In this document: piece after piece, positions 1-9,867 of the stretch
How the letters are laid out: every line of letters begins with the position of its first letter
Numbering within the stretch: the first letter of the stretch is position 1
Source: Dechloromonas sp. HYN0024
Lineage (GTDB): Bacteria; Pseudomonadota; Gammaproteobacteria; Burkholderiales; Rhodocyclaceae
Assembly: GCF_003441615.1 (NCBI RefSeq)
Contig: NZ_CP031842.1
Location: forward strand, 2,240,001-2,304,000
DNA length: 64,000 nucleotides
Direction of reading: 5' to 3'
The notes under the pieces: generated by a model
Database searches by the model: none
The model's input: only the letters and a program-made list of their open reading frames with translations
Told to the model about the DNA's origin: nothing
Translations under genes and position numbers: made by a program

Positions 1-76
1 TCGTCCGAAGACATTACAGATGCAATCACAACGTGTTGCCAACGCCTCATCAGCGCCGCAACACAACCTTCTTCCA

Positions 77-91
77 TTTTGTTAAAGAACG
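77..91 (-). promoter_or_regulatory. boxA antitermination site in the 16S-23S spacer
   Basis: Read on the minus strand this is CGTTCTTTAACAAAA, which matches the rRNA boxA core (TGCTCTTTAACA). It lies between tRNA-Ala and the 23S gene, which is outside the window, and is where the Nus factors would load for 23S transcription. Positions 1-76 are spacer; no 23S sequence is recognisable there. Confidence 0.7.
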
Positions 92-107
92 TAGCAATTG
101 ATTGCTC

Positions 108-147
108 AAAAGCCAAAGATAAACACCACTGCTTATCTTTGGGTTTT
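108..147 (-). repeat. Spacer hairpin after tRNA-Ala
   Basis: Bases 108-122 and 133-147 form a 15-pair stem with one mismatch around a 10-base loop, starting at the last base of the tRNA-Ala CCA end. In rRNA transcripts such stems usually serve RNase processing; that role is inferred here. Confidence 0.5.
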
Positions 148-222
148 GGTGGAGGATAACGGGATCGAACCGTTGACCCCCTGCTTGCAAAGCAGGTGCT
201 CTCCCAGCTGAGCTAATCCCCC
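147..222 (-). tRNA. tRNA-Ala (anticodon TGC)
   Basis: On the minus strand this reads as a 76-base tRNA beginning GGGGGATTAGCTCAG, with an intact GGTTCGATCC T-arm, anticodon TGC and an encoded CCA end. It sits in the 16S-23S spacer after tRNA-Ile, the usual order in many proteobacterial rrn operons. Confidence 0.97.
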
Positions 223-234
223 TTGATTTGACGT

Positions 235-311
235 TGGTGGGTCTGGTTGGAATCGAACCAACGACCCCCGCCTTATCAAGACGGTGCTCTAACCGACTGA
301 GCTACAGACCC
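235..311 (-). tRNA. tRNA-Ile (anticodon GAT)
   Basis: On the minus strand this reads as a 77-base tRNA beginning GGGTCTGTAGCTCAG, with anticodon GAT, a normal T-arm and an encoded CCA end. It lies between 16S rRNA and tRNA-Ala and is cotranscribed with them. Confidence 0.97.
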
Positions 312-368
312 TCGTCTGTTTGCTACTCATGAACAACCGATAGGTTGTGGGTGCCACAGATGCTTCTC

Positions 369-1907
<1,539 letters not shown>

Positions 1908-2048
1908 AATCCAACAAAACAACTCACAATTCACTGACAGTAATTCTCATTACTTCAATAGATTTCTCTATCCGTGTGATTGCCATAATACTTTTTGCGA
2001 CTTGCGTCGCTTACGCATCAAGGCACCCACACCTATCGGTTGTCCAAA

Positions 2049-2062
2049 TTGTTAAAGATCAT
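2049..2062 (-). promoter_or_regulatory. boxA in the 16S leader
   Basis: The minus strand reads ATGATCTTTAACAA, a boxA match about 145 bases upstream of the 16S 5' end. It is the leader copy paired with the spacer copy near position 80 and supports antitermination of the rRNA transcript. Confidence 0.65.
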
Positions 2063-2218
2063 TCACTTCACCGCGCCGTCGCTTTCGCTTCGTCTGCAGC
2101 AGAGAGGCAAGATTATGAACCAATCCCAACTCCCCGTCAAGCTATTCTGCAAAATTTCTTGCACCGCCTGACTCCCCTACAACCGCCGAAAACGCCCGGC
2201 ACCGCAGGAGAGGTGCGC

Positions 2219-2246
2219 ATTCTACCGATTAAAAACACACCGTCAA
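2219..2246 (-). promoter_or_regulatory. rRNA operon sigma-70 promoter
   Basis: On the minus strand a -35 box TTGACG (2241-2246) and a -10 box TAGAAT (2219-2224) are separated by 16 bases. A GC-rich discriminator (GCGCACC) follows, as in stringently controlled rRNA promoters, and an A/T-rich stretch lies upstream, like an UP element. The 1908-2290 interval otherwise holds only the rRNA leader. Confidence 0.7.
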
Positions 2247-2293
2247 CACTAATTTGAAAAAACCACTTTATCGAAACCAGGAAAGCCTTGAAA

Positions 2294-2851
2294 TCAGTCA
2301 ATTACTTCATAGACAACTTCAAGAATATCGATCTCTCGCACCCCCAAGGGGCTTTGAAATCGAATCGAGTCGCCTTCACGCGCCTTGATCAAGGCGCGGG
2401 CCAAGGGAGAAATCCAGCTGATTCGCCCCTTGGCTACATCTGTCTCATCTACGCCGACGATGGTGTAGGTGTTTTCGACCCCGTCTGTATCGGCGATGGT
2501 GACTCGCGCGCCAAAGAAGATCTGGTCATTGTTGCCTTGGCGCAAAGGATCGACGACTTCGGCATTTTCAATACGCTTGGTCAGGAAGCGGATGCGGCGA
2601 TCAATTTCCCGCAGGCGACGTTTGCCATATATATAGTCACCATTTTCTGAGCGGTCACCATTCGACGCCGCCCAGGAAACCACCTCGACCACATGCGGCC
2701 GTTCACGCTTGACCAGATGCTCGAGTTCATCTTTCAACCGAGCATGACCGGCCGGGCTAATGTAGTTACGCGTTCCGGGGGGAAGCTTCAGTGCTGGCGA
2801 GAGATTCTCTTCATCGTCACTGTCGCTCTCCCGCACGAACGCCTTGTTCAT
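2294..2851 (-). CDS. greB: Transcription elongation factor GreB
   Basis: GreB binds the secondary channel of RNA polymerase and stimulates cleavage of backtracked RNA. The 185-residue product begins MNKAFVRESD, typical of GreB rather than GreA. It has the N-terminal coiled-coil domain (about 20-95, with the acidic DRSENGDYIYGKRRLREID tip) and the C-terminal FKBP-like domain ending in RFQSPLGVREIDIL. The ATG is preferred over an in-frame TTG one codon earlier, because it overlaps the stop of the upstream gene by one base (TGATG), which implies translational coupling. It ends just before the rRNA promoter region. Confidence 0.95.
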   Translation of the reverse strand: MNKAFVRESDSDDEENLSPALKLPPGTRNYISPAGHARLKDELEHLVKRERPHVVEVVSWAASNGDRSENGDYIYGKRRLREIDRRIRFLTKRIENAEVVDPLRQGNNDQIFFGARVTIADTDGVENTYTIVGVDETDVAKGRISWISPLARALIKAREGDSIRFQSPLGVREIDILEVVYEVID

Positions 2852-3159
2852 CAATAGCCGATGCTGTAGTGCTCGACGTCGACGCGGATCAGTTCGCGCC
2901 CGAGCAAGGCTGCCGTATTTTTGGCAAACTGGTCGGCCCAGGTCCTTTGGTCGCGAAAGCGATTTTCACCGGCGTATTTGGCCACACTAAGAATGCGGTC
3001 TACGGCGAGTATCTTGCCAGTCGGGGTAGCGACGTCGCATTCCAGAACGGTGAACTCGTGATCAAACCATTTGCGTGCCACGTCCGCCTGAGCACCACCG
3101 GAAAATTTGAATTCGAATTCGCTTTCCTTGCCGAACGAGACAATTACGTGATGTTGCAT
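2851..3159 (-). CDS. Conserved hypothetical protein coupled to greB
   Basis: A 102-residue soluble protein beginning MQHHVIVSFG. I do not recognise a named domain. It is rich in charged and aromatic residues, with no signal peptide or membrane segment. The start at 3159 is chosen because GGAGGAGAG sits about seven bases upstream; an in-frame TTG further up falls inside that ribosome binding site. Its stop overlaps the greB start by one base, so the two genes form a pair. Function unknown. Confidence 0.75.
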   Translation of the reverse strand: MQHHVIVSFGKESEFEFKFSGGAQADVARKWFDHEFTVLECDVATPTGKILAVDRILSVAKYAGENRFRDQRTWADQFAKNTAALLGRELIRVDVEHYSIGY

Positions 3160-3229
3160 TTCTCTCTCCTCCAAGAATCATCGGTTCAGGGTATTCTAGC
3201 AAAACAACCGAAGCATTCAGGAGCCGAAA

Positions 3230-3451
3230 ATGTCCCTTCATCCGCTGACCGAGGCAGAGATCAGCGAGATTCACGCTCAGTTGCATGAACTGCAGGTAGA
3301 ACATCGTGACCTCGACCAGGTCATTACCCACCTGATCGAGAACCCGCCACCGGAAGATTTGCTTATTCGCCGACTGAAAAAGCGCAAGCTTTTGCTGAAG
3401 GATCGCATCATTCAGCTGGAAACACTGCTGATCCCCGACATCCCTGCCTAG
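3230..3451 (+). CDS. DUF465 (YdcH-like) small helical protein
   Basis: A 73-residue protein with the DUF465 pattern: an N-terminal acidic helix (LTEAEISEIHAQLHELQVEH) with heptad-like spacing, a DLDQ..ITH centre, and a basic RRLKKRKLLLKDRI stretch near the end. DUF465 proteins are short coiled coils of unknown role. The ATG follows GGAGCCGAAA. It converges on the phosphate transporter operon; its stop codon overlaps a possible stop on the other strand (CTAG). Confidence 0.85.
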   Translation: MSLHPLTEAEISEIHAQLHELQVEHRDLDQVITHLIENPPPEDLLIRRLKKRKLLLKDRIIQLETLLIPDIPA

Positions 3452-3600
3452 TCGGCGCTGGGTGGCAGACGGAAGAATATCCAGTAAACAGCCCCGATGG
3501 TGGCGGCCACGGCCAGTTCCCACAACACCGGAACCATCCATACAACACCTGCCAGCACGACCAGCAGGAGTGTAAAGGTAGCGACTCTGGCGATCAGAGA
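3448..3600 (-). CDS. Possible small membrane protein downstream of pit
   Basis: Read on the minus strand, a frame overlapping the last codons of pit continues for about 50 codons to a TAG at 3448-3450. The peptide (LIARVATFTLLLVVLAGV, then WMVPVLWELAVAATIGAVYW, ending FRLPPSAD) has two hydrophobic spans, unlike random sequence. No ATG opens it except an internal one that leaves 29 residues. Translation would need a rare start or re-initiation at the pit stop. Genuine gene status is uncertain. Confidence 0.35.
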   Translation of the reverse strand, partial: SLIARVATFTLLLVVLAGVVWMVPVLWELAVAATIGAVYWIFFRLPPSAD

Positions 3601-4601
3601 ATCAGCGAGCCGAGATACCAGGCCAGGGCGGCCATGGCAGCACTACAGGGGATGGTCAGAATCCATGCCCAGACAATCCCGCCGGCTACCCCCCAGCGCA
3701 CGGCACGTGCGCCACGGGTAGAACCAACACCAGCGATAGCGCCAGTAATAGTGTGGGTAGTGGAAACTGGGATACCAAATGCCGTAGCCAGGAACAGCGT
3801 GATGGCCCCACCAGTATTGGCACAGAAACCGCGAGCCTGATTGAGTTTGGTAATGCGATTGCCCATGGTTTTAACAATACGCCAGCCACCAAACATCGTG
3901 CCGAGACCCATAGCGGTATAACAGGACAGGACAACCCAGCCCGGAATGGGATCCGAGGTCGTCGAGATACCGGCAGCAATCAGCAGCATCCAGATGATGC
4001 CGACGGTTTTCTGCGCGTCATTTCCACCATGCCCCAGACTATAAGCCGCCGCCGAGATCAACTGGAAACGGCGAAAATGCTTGTCCACCTTGCGTGGCGC
4101 CATGTTTCGGCAAATCCACGAAACAATCACCATCAGGGTTCCACCGATCATGAACCCGAGGAAGGGCGCGACAAAAATAAAGGCGACAATCTTCAGGACG
4201 CCAGAGGAAATCAGGCTGGCCAGCCCGGCCTTGGCAACAGCAGCACCAACCAGGCCACCAACCAGCGCGTGCGAAGACGACGACGGGATGCCGTAGTACC
4301 AGGTAATGATGTTCCAGATAATCGCCCCTACCAGCGCCCCAAAAACCACATAGTGATCAACAATCGACGGGTCGATGGTGCCCTTGCCGATGGTTGAGGC
4401 TACCTTGAGCTGAAACAGGAAATAGGCAATGAAATTGAAACTGGCGGCCCACAGAACCGCGTGGTGCGGTTTGAGCACCCGCGTCGACACGATGGTGGCG
4501 ATCGAATTGGCTGCATCGTGAAAGCCGTTCATGAAATCGAACAGCAGGGCGACAATCACCAGGGTGACGACGACCCCGAGACTGATGTTAAGGGTATCCA
4601 T
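3594..4601 (-). CDS. Low-affinity inorganic phosphate transporter (Pit family)
   Basis: A 335-residue polytopic inner-membrane protein of the PHO4/Pit family, which moves metal-phosphate in symport with protons. Two inverted family repeats are visible: FMNGFHDAANSIATIVSTR near the N terminus and AAAYSLGHGGNDAQKTVGI in the second half, each with the conserved G-x-N-D/A core. Length matches short bacterial Pit proteins. It lies 14 bases after the DUF47 gene; this pairing is common and indicates a functional unit. Confidence 0.93.
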   Translation of the reverse strand: MDTLNISLGVVVTLVIVALLFDFMNGFHDAANSIATIVSTRVLKPHHAVLWAASFNFIAYFLFQLKVASTIGKGTIDPSIVDHYVVFGALVGAIIWNIITWYYGIPSSSSHALVGGLVGAAVAKAGLASLISSGVLKIVAFIFVAPFLGFMIGGTLMVIVSWICRNMAPRKVDKHFRRFQLISAAAYSLGHGGNDAQKTVGIIWMLLIAAGISTTSDPIPGWVVLSCYTAMGLGTMFGGWRIVKTMGNRITKLNQARGFCANTGGAITLFLATAFGIPVSTTHTITGAIAGVGSTRGARAVRWGVAGGIVWAWILTIPCSAAMAALAWYLGSLIL

Positions 4602-4615
4602 ACCGAGCTATCCGC

Positions 4616-5254
4616 TCAGGAGTTTTCAAGAACGATGGCTTCAATCGTACCGGCCACGTCCTTGCAGCGGTCGGTGACCGACTCGAGCAACTCGTAGATT
4701 TCCTTGAGCTTGATGACTTCACGGACATCCGGCTCTTCGCGGAAGATTTTGGACATGGCCGAGCGCAACGAGCGATCAGCCTCGGACTCCAGCCCATCGA
4801 TCTCATGGCAAAGTTTGAGAATCGCCGGGGCATTATCCATGCTGTTCAGCAGCTTGATCACCGACTGGACACAGACACAGCAATTTTCGGTGACGATGGC
4901 CATGGCCTTGGCATCCGAGGGGACACGATTGATGTCGTAGAGCGACATCGACTCGGCAACGTCCTGCATGATGTCGAGAATATCGTCCATGCCATTGATC
5001 AGCTGGTGGATCTCATCGCGATCGAAAGGCGTGATGAAGGCCGTATGGAGTTGCGACAAGGTGTCGTGCGTAATCGCATCAGCCTTGCGCTCGAGATTAT
5101 CGATTTCCTCGGCAAAACGGGGGGCCTGCTCGGGATGATCGACGAGCGCGGCAATCATGTTGGACAAAGCCTTTCCACCCTGCGCAATCAATTCGGCATG
5201 CGCATTGAAAAGATCGAAATACTTGCCCTCCCTGGGCATCAGACGAGCGAACAT
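4616..5254 (-). CDS. DUF47 / PhoU-like phosphate transport regulator
   Basis: A 212-residue all-helical protein of the DUF47 family (PhoU-like) that accompanies Pit transporters. Family features are the LFNAHAELIAQGGKAL opening, the ERKADAITHDTLSQLHTAFITPFDRDEIHQL block and the matching second PhoU-like half with LKEIYELLESVTDRCKDVA. It is first in a two-gene operon with pit. A single CTGTCA-like half site is present upstream but no full Pho box, so PhoB control is not shown. Confidence 0.93.
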   Translation of the reverse strand: MFARLMPREGKYFDLFNAHAELIAQGGKALSNMIAALVDHPEQAPRFAEEIDNLERKADAITHDTLSQLHTAFITPFDRDEIHQLINGMDDILDIMQDVAESMSLYDINRVPSDAKAMAIVTENCCVCVQSVIKLLNSMDNAPAILKLCHEIDGLESEADRSLRSAMSKIFREEPDVREVIKLKEIYELLESVTDRCKDVAGTIEAIVLENS

Positions 5255-5361
5255 GACAGTCCTGTTAAGATTTTATTACAACCCGTAGATTCTACCACTT
5301 CGCCACCTGTCACCGACAATCCGATTGGCGCTTGAGGCAATCCTTCCCGCTAAAATGTCGT

Positions 5362-5694
5362 ATGGTCAATTATTCACTTCCACCCGATGCTTTCGGTGAC
5401 CGCTTTGTCCTCGAGCACTTGCCGCTAGCCCGCAGGGCTACCGGTTACGCCGTGCAGATGCTCGGCAGCGACCAACTCATCGACCGGGTCACCGGCGATT
5501 TTCTGCCCATCCGCTCGCCCGCCCTCAACGGACTCTTCGATAGTTTCGACGCCGCCCATGCCGTGGCCCAGGCGTGGGTGGAAAGACACTGCCCTGACCC
5601 CAATGAACACCGCCTGGCCATCGTGCCGGCCGGTTACGACCCTGTATTTCAGCGCCACATACTTATCTATGGCGTTCTTTGCGCTCAACCCTGA
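5362..5694 (+). CDS. Conserved hypothetical protein
   Basis: A 110-residue soluble protein starting MVNYSLPPDAF. I do not recognise the family. It has no signal peptide, membrane span or metal motif; it ends VPAGYDPVFQRHILIYGVL. The ATG at 5362 is preferred over an in-frame TTG ten codons upstream. It is followed by the Tas-like reductase gene 15 bases later, so the two may be cotranscribed. Confidence 0.65.
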   Translation: MVNYSLPPDAFGDRFVLEHLPLARRATGYAVQMLGSDQLIDRVTGDFLPIRSPALNGLFDSFDAAHAVAQAWVERHCPDPNEHRLAIVPAGYDPVFQRHILIYGVLCAQP

Positions 5695-5709
5695 TTCCGG
5701 AGCTTGCCA

Positions 5710-6756
5710 ATGACACCGTTCACCACCCGCCAACTTGGCCGCAGCGAGCTTATCGTTCCCGAGGTTTGCCTCGGCACCATGACCTTCGGCGAACAAACCA
5801 GCGAGGCTGACGCCCACGCCCAGCTCGATTTCGCCCTTTCGGCCGGCATCGGCTTCATTGACACAGCCGAAATGTATGCCGTGCCGCCACGAGCCGAAAC
5901 CTTCGGGGCGTCAGAAAGCATCGTCGGGCGCTGGCTGAAACACCAGCGGCGCGACCAGCTCCAAATCGCCACCAAGGTCGCCGGCCCCAGCCGCAACCTG
6001 GGCTGGATCCGCAATGGCCCGCCAGCGCTGGACCGGACCAATATCCGTCTGGCGCTTGAAGGTTCGCTGCAGCGCCTGCAAACAGATTATGTCGACCTCT
6101 ACCAATTGCACTGGCCGGAACGCAATCAGCCAATGTTCGGGCAATGGCAGTACGAACCGGATAAAGAACGCGCGGGCACGCCGATCCGCGAGCAACTTGA
6201 GGCGCTCGGCGAACTGGTGCGCGAAGGCAAGATCCGGCACATCGGGGTTTCCAACGAGCACCCCTGGGGCATCATGGAATTCACCCGACTGGCGGATGAA
6301 TTGGGCCTGCCCTGCATCGTCTCGACGCAGAATGCCTACAGCCTCCTAAACCGGACCTTCGAAACCGGCCTGGCCGAAGTGTGTCACCGCCAGCAAGTTG
6401 GCCTCCTCGTCTATTCGGCCCTGGCTTTCGGCCACCTGACCGGGAAGTATCTGAGCGACCCGCAGGCCCCCGGGCGCATCACCCGCTGGCCAAGTTTCGG
6501 CCAGCGTTACACCAAACCGAACGTCCTCCCGGCCGTACAAGCCTATGTTGCCTTGGCCGAAAAACATGGCCTGACGCCAACCCAACTGGCCCTGGGCTTC
6601 TCCCGTTCACGCTGGTTCGTCAGCAGCACCATCATCGGCGCCTCCTCGCTGGCCCAGCTGAAAGAAACGCTGCCCGCCATGCAGACCACACTGTCGCCCG
6701 AAATACTCGCCGAAATCGACGCCATCCACCTGCGCTACACCAACCCGGCCCCCTGA
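5710..6756 (+). CDS. tas: Tas-like aldo/keto reductase
   Basis: An NADPH-dependent aldo/keto reductase of 348 residues, very close to E. coli Tas. Shared stretches include LGTMTFGEQ.SEADAHAQLD, DTAEMY with the catalytic Tyr, LQTDYVDLYQ, HIGVSNE and YSLLNR. Asp, Tyr, Lys (KVAGPSRN) and His (LHWPER) of the catalytic tetrad are present. The physiological substrate of Tas is unknown. The ATG is used rather than the TTG two codons earlier. Its stop overlaps the next start by one base. Confidence 0.92.
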   Translation: MTPFTTRQLGRSELIVPEVCLGTMTFGEQTSEADAHAQLDFALSAGIGFIDTAEMYAVPPRAETFGASESIVGRWLKHQRRDQLQIATKVAGPSRNLGWIRNGPPALDRTNIRLALEGSLQRLQTDYVDLYQLHWPERNQPMFGQWQYEPDKERAGTPIREQLEALGELVREGKIRHIGVSNEHPWGIMEFTRLADELGLPCIVSTQNAYSLLNRTFETGLAEVCHRQQVGLLVYSALAFGHLTGKYLSDPQAPGRITRWPSFGQRYTKPNVLPAVQAYVALAEKHGLTPTQLALGFSRSRWFVSSTIIGASSLAQLKETLPAMQTTLSPEILAEIDAIHLRYTNPAP

Positions 6757-7547
6757 TGGATTCACTGTTCACTCGCCTGGCCGAAGCCCTGGCCGTTGCT
6801 GATATCGCCACAAAAATCCGGCTAACCTCAGCCATCGCCGCCGACTGGCAGGCAGGGAAACTCGACTGGCGCGACACTGCGCCAGTCACCCTGGTATGCG
6901 GCCGCCCGGAAAAGCCCGACCTTCTGCCTCACAAGGATGTGCCAAATCGCAGCCCCGGCACACCGGAAGGACGCGCCCGACTGCTTCACGCCATTGTCCA
7001 TATCGAGTTTTCGGCGATCAACCTTGCCCTCGATCACGCCGCCCGCTTCCGTCGCCTGCCCGAAGCCTATTACGCCGACTGGATCGGCGTCGCCGCCGAA
7101 GAAGCCGAGCATTTCATGCTCCTTCGTGATCGCCTGCAAAGCCTTGGCTACGATTATGGCGACTTCCCGGCCCATGCCGGGCTATGGGACATGGCTGAAA
7201 AAACCGCCGACGATGTACTGGTCCGCATGGCACTCGTGCCGCGCCTGCTCGAAGCACGGGGCCTCGATGCGACGCCGCCCATCCAGATGAAACTCGAGCA
7301 GGTTGGCGACCACGAAAGCGCCCGCGCCCTCGACATTATCCTGCGCGACGAAATCGGCCACGTTGGCCTCGGCGATCGGTGGTATCGCCACCTCTGCGCC
7401 GAGCGCGGACTGGAACCGGAAAGCACCTACCGCACCCTGCTGATTGACTACCAGGCACCCTGGCCGCAGGGCAAAATGAACGAAGCGGCGCGCCTCGAGG
7501 CCGGTTTCAGCGCCGGTGAACTGGCGGCGCTGGCAAAAAAAAGGTAG
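6756..7547 (+). CDS. DUF455 ferritin-like protein
   Basis: A 263-residue protein of the DUF455 ferritin-like family. Putative di-iron ligands are visible: the E in HIEFSAINLALDH, the E/E/H group in GVAAEEAEHFMLL, a later E/H pair in QVGDHESARALD and the EIGH in LRDEIGHVGLGD. Members resemble MiaE-type tRNA hydroxylases in fold, but no reaction is assigned. Translation is coupled to tas through TGATG. Confidence 0.85.
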   Translation: MDSLFTRLAEALAVADIATKIRLTSAIAADWQAGKLDWRDTAPVTLVCGRPEKPDLLPHKDVPNRSPGTPEGRARLLHAIVHIEFSAINLALDHAARFRRLPEAYYADWIGVAAEEAEHFMLLRDRLQSLGYDYGDFPAHAGLWDMAEKTADDVLVRMALVPRLLEARGLDATPPIQMKLEQVGDHESARALDIILRDEIGHVGLGDRWYRHLCAERGLEPESTYRTLLIDYQAPWPQGKMNEAARLEAGFSAGELAALAKKR

Positions 7548-7555
7548 AATAATCA

Positions 7556-7747
7556 AATCAATGCGTTGATGCACCGCCCGCAGTAGTTCCGAGCAGCCCC
7601 CGGTTCAAGTAGGTTTCGTTTGCAGGTTCACCCCATTGATTCGCCCCCGGTATGGCTGCATCGGGGTACTCAGGCCGCCCGACCATCGGGCCAATCCGTC
7701 GCCGGTTATAACAATGTGAATGGCGACGATGAAAGGAAACAGCATCT
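7556..7747 (+). promoter_or_regulatory. Structured leader of the DEAD-box helicase gene
   Basis: About 190 bases without a gene. Three GC-rich hairpins are visible: CCCCG/CGGGG at 7646-7667, GCCCGA/TCGGGC at 7677-7691, and CGTCGCC/GGCGACG at 7697-7728. The last ends four bases before the AAAGGA ribosome binding site. An ATCAA/TTGAT pair is at 7556-7569. Long leaders on cold-induced helicase genes often fold; regulation here is inferred. Confidence 0.45.
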
Positions 7748-9565
7748 ATGTCGTCTACTCCCGACAGCTTCGCCGATCTCGGCTTAAGCGAAACGCTCCT
7801 CAAAACCCTCACTGAAATCGGCTACGAAACCCCGTCGCCCATCCAGGCCCAATGTATTCCCGTCCTGCTCGAAGGCCATGACCTGATCGGCATGGCGCAG
7901 ACCGGTACCGGCAAGACCGCCGCCTTTGCACTGCCGCTCATGGAACAGATCGACGTCAAGCTGACCAAGCCGCAGGCCCTGATCCTGACCCCGACACGCG
8001 AACTCGCCATCCAGGTTGCCGAAGCCCTGCAAACCTACGCCAAGAACCTGCCTGGTTTCCACGTCCTGCCCATCTACGGCGGCCAGAGCTACACCATCCA
8101 GTTGAAGCAACTGTCGCGCGGCGCCCACGTCATCGTCGGCACCCCGGGTCGCGTCATGGACCACCTCGAGCGCAAGACGCTCAACCTCGACAACCTGAAG
8201 ACCATGGTTCTCGACGAAGCCGACGAAATGCTGCGCATGGGCTTCATCGACGACGTCGAATGGATTCTCGAACGCACCCCGGCCCAGCACCAGACCGCCC
8301 TCTTCTCGGCCACCATGCCCGAGCAGATTCGCCGTGTCGCCCAGAAATACCTGGTCGAGCCGCGTGAAATCAAGATCAAGTCGGCTACCGCTACCGTCGC
8401 TGCCATCCGTCAGGTTTACTGGCAGGTTTCCGGCATGCACAAGCTCGATGCCCTGACCCGCATCCTCGAAGTCGAAGAAGACTTCGACGCCGCCATCATC
8501 TTCGTGCGCACCAAGACCGCCACCGTCGAACTCGCCGACAAGCTCTCGGCCCGCGGCTACGCCGCCGCTGCCCTGAACGGCGACCTCAACCAGCAGATGC
8601 GCGAACGCGTCATCGAGCAGTTGAAGTCCGGCGCCCTCGACATCGTCATCGCCACCGACGTTGCCGCCCGAGGCATCGACGTGCCGCGCGTCAGCCACGT
8701 CGTGAACTACGACATTCCCTACGATACCGAAGCCTATGTGCACCGTATCGGCCGTACCGGCCGCGCCGGTCGTACCGGCAACGCCATCCTGTTTGTCGCA
8801 CCGCGGGAAATCCGCATGCTGCGCACCATCGAGCGCGCCACCCGGTCGCCGATTGCGCCGCTCACCCTGCCCAGCCGCGCCGACGTCACCAACAAGCGCG
8901 TTTCCGACTTCAAGCAAAAAGTCGTGGAAGTGCTCAACGCCGAAGGCCTCGATTTCTTCGCCAACATCGTCTCGCAAATTGCCGAAGAGCAAAATGTCGG
9001 CGCCGAAGAAGTCGCTGCTGCCCTCGCCATGATGGCGCAGGAAGGCAAGCCCTTGCAGATCGCCGGCGAAGACCCGCGCCCGGCCCCGCCGGCTGCCGCC
9101 TACGACAGCCGTGACAGCCGGCCGCCGCGTCCGGGCAGCTTTGGCGAAGAGCGCAAGCCGCGTTTCAACGAACGTGGCGACAAGCCGAGCTTTGAAAACC
9201 GTGGCGAACGCCCGCGCCGTGAAGAGCGCCCGGCCCGTTCGGCGCCGAGCGGCGACATGGTGCGCTACCGCATCGATGTGGGCCGGGACCATGGCGTCCA
9301 GGTCAAGGACATCGTCGGCGCCATCGCCAACGAAGCCGGCATCGAAAGCCGTTTCATCGGCCGCATCGCGCTCTACGACGAATCGAGCACGGTCGAACTG
9401 CCGGGCGGCATGCCCAGTGAAGCCTCCAATGCCTTGAAGCGCACCCGCGTCCGCGGCGTGCCGATCAACCTGCGTCCGGACGAAGGTCGTCAGGATGGCG
9501 GCGGCAGCACCGAGCGCAAGTTCGACGGCGAACGCAGCTTCAAGAAAAAGAGCTTCGACCGCTAA
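7748..9565 (+). CDS. DEAD-box ATP-dependent RNA helicase (DeaD/CsdA type)
   Basis: A 605-residue RNA helicase for ribosome assembly and cold adaptation. All core motifs are present in order: Q motif (FADLGLSETLL with TPSPIQAQ), AQTGTGKT, PTRELA, DEAD in VLDEADEM, SAT in FSATMPEQ, ARGID and HRIGRTGRAG. After the core (about 1-370) come a helical dimerisation-like region, a disordered Arg-rich stretch (450-505) and a DbpA-type RNA-binding RRM (about 505-575, beginning MVRYRIDVGRDHGV). The C-terminal tail is basic. A strong terminator follows. Confidence 0.93.
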   Translation: MSSTPDSFADLGLSETLLKTLTEIGYETPSPIQAQCIPVLLEGHDLIGMAQTGTGKTAAFALPLMEQIDVKLTKPQALILTPTRELAIQVAEALQTYAKNLPGFHVLPIYGGQSYTIQLKQLSRGAHVIVGTPGRVMDHLERKTLNLDNLKTMVLDEADEMLRMGFIDDVEWILERTPAQHQTALFSATMPEQIRRVAQKYLVEPREIKIKSATATVAAIRQVYWQVSGMHKLDALTRILEVEEDFDAAIIFVRTKTATVELADKLSARGYAAAALNGDLNQQMRERVIEQLKSGALDIVIATDVAARGIDVPRVSHVVNYDIPYDTEAYVHRIGRTGRAGRTGNAILFVAPREIRMLRTIERATRSPIAPLTLPSRADVTNKRVSDFKQKVVEVLNAEGLDFFANIVSQIAEEQNVGAEEVAAALAMMAQEGKPLQIAGEDPRPAPPAAAYDSRDSRPPRPGSFGEERKPRFNERGDKPSFENRGERPRREERPARSAPSGDMVRYRIDVGRDHGVQVKDIVGAIANEAGIESRFIGRIALYDESSTVELPGGMPSEASNALKRTRVRGVPINLRPDEGRQDGGGSTERKFDGERSFKKKSFDR

Positions 9566-9581
9566 TCACGGCCTTGCTCAG

Positions 9582-9612
9582 CAAAAAGCCACGGCGTGAC
9601 CGTGGCTTTTTT
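9582..9612 (+). terminator. Intrinsic terminator of the helicase gene
   Basis: GCCACGG and CCGTGGC form a stem around CGTGA, flanked by A5 on the left and T6 on the right. It can work in both directions. Confidence 0.9.
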
Positions 9613-9625
9613 ACGCCCCACGCAC

Positions 9626-9690
9626 AAATGAGAGCAATTCCTATTTACAACACTAACGCACATCCGCAACAATAGGAACGGTTCTCATTT
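9626..9690. promoter_or_regulatory. Pair of Fur-box-like sites in inverted orientation
   Basis: Two 19-20-base sites, AATGAGAGCAATTCCTATT at 9627-9645 and AATAGGAACGGTTCTCATT at 9671-9689, are near-reverse complements of each other. Each is also an imperfect palindrome of the Fur type (AATGAGAA..TTCTCATT). They lie just upstream of a 25-codon frame. Iron control is inferred from the motif. Confidence 0.55.
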
Positions 9691-9701
9691 GGAGTTTTGT
9701 C

Positions 9702-9779
9702 ATGCCTAGCCTGATTACCCATATTTCAATTGCGGGCGCACTGCTGTTGTGGGCAATGACCTCGCAGACTCCGTTGTAG
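9702..9779 (+). CDS. Possible 25-residue hydrophobic peptide after the Fur boxes
   Basis: An ATG 12 bases after the second Fur-like site, preceded by GGAG, opens 25 codons encoding MPSLITHISIAGALLLWAMT and five more residues. It is one hydrophobic segment. It may be the remnant of a longer Fur-regulated membrane gene, since the 300 bases that follow have no long frame. Confidence 0.35.
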   Translation: MPSLITHISIAGALLLWAMTSQTPL

Positions 9780-9867
9780 GCGACCAGCCAGCTGCTCATC
9801 GGCACGCACGTCGTTACCCGCGCGCTCATTCACAAAAAGCGGCGAAAAATAGACAGCCGGAATCGCA

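Noticed and set aside
5255..5361. Pho box upstream of the DUF47-pit operon
   Set aside because: Only one CTGTCA-like half site is visible; no direct repeat at 11-base spacing.
7784..9292. 502-codon frame antisense to the DEAD-box helicase
   Set aside because: Mirror of biased codons; no domain, no ribosome binding site, and the plus-strand gene has every helicase motif.
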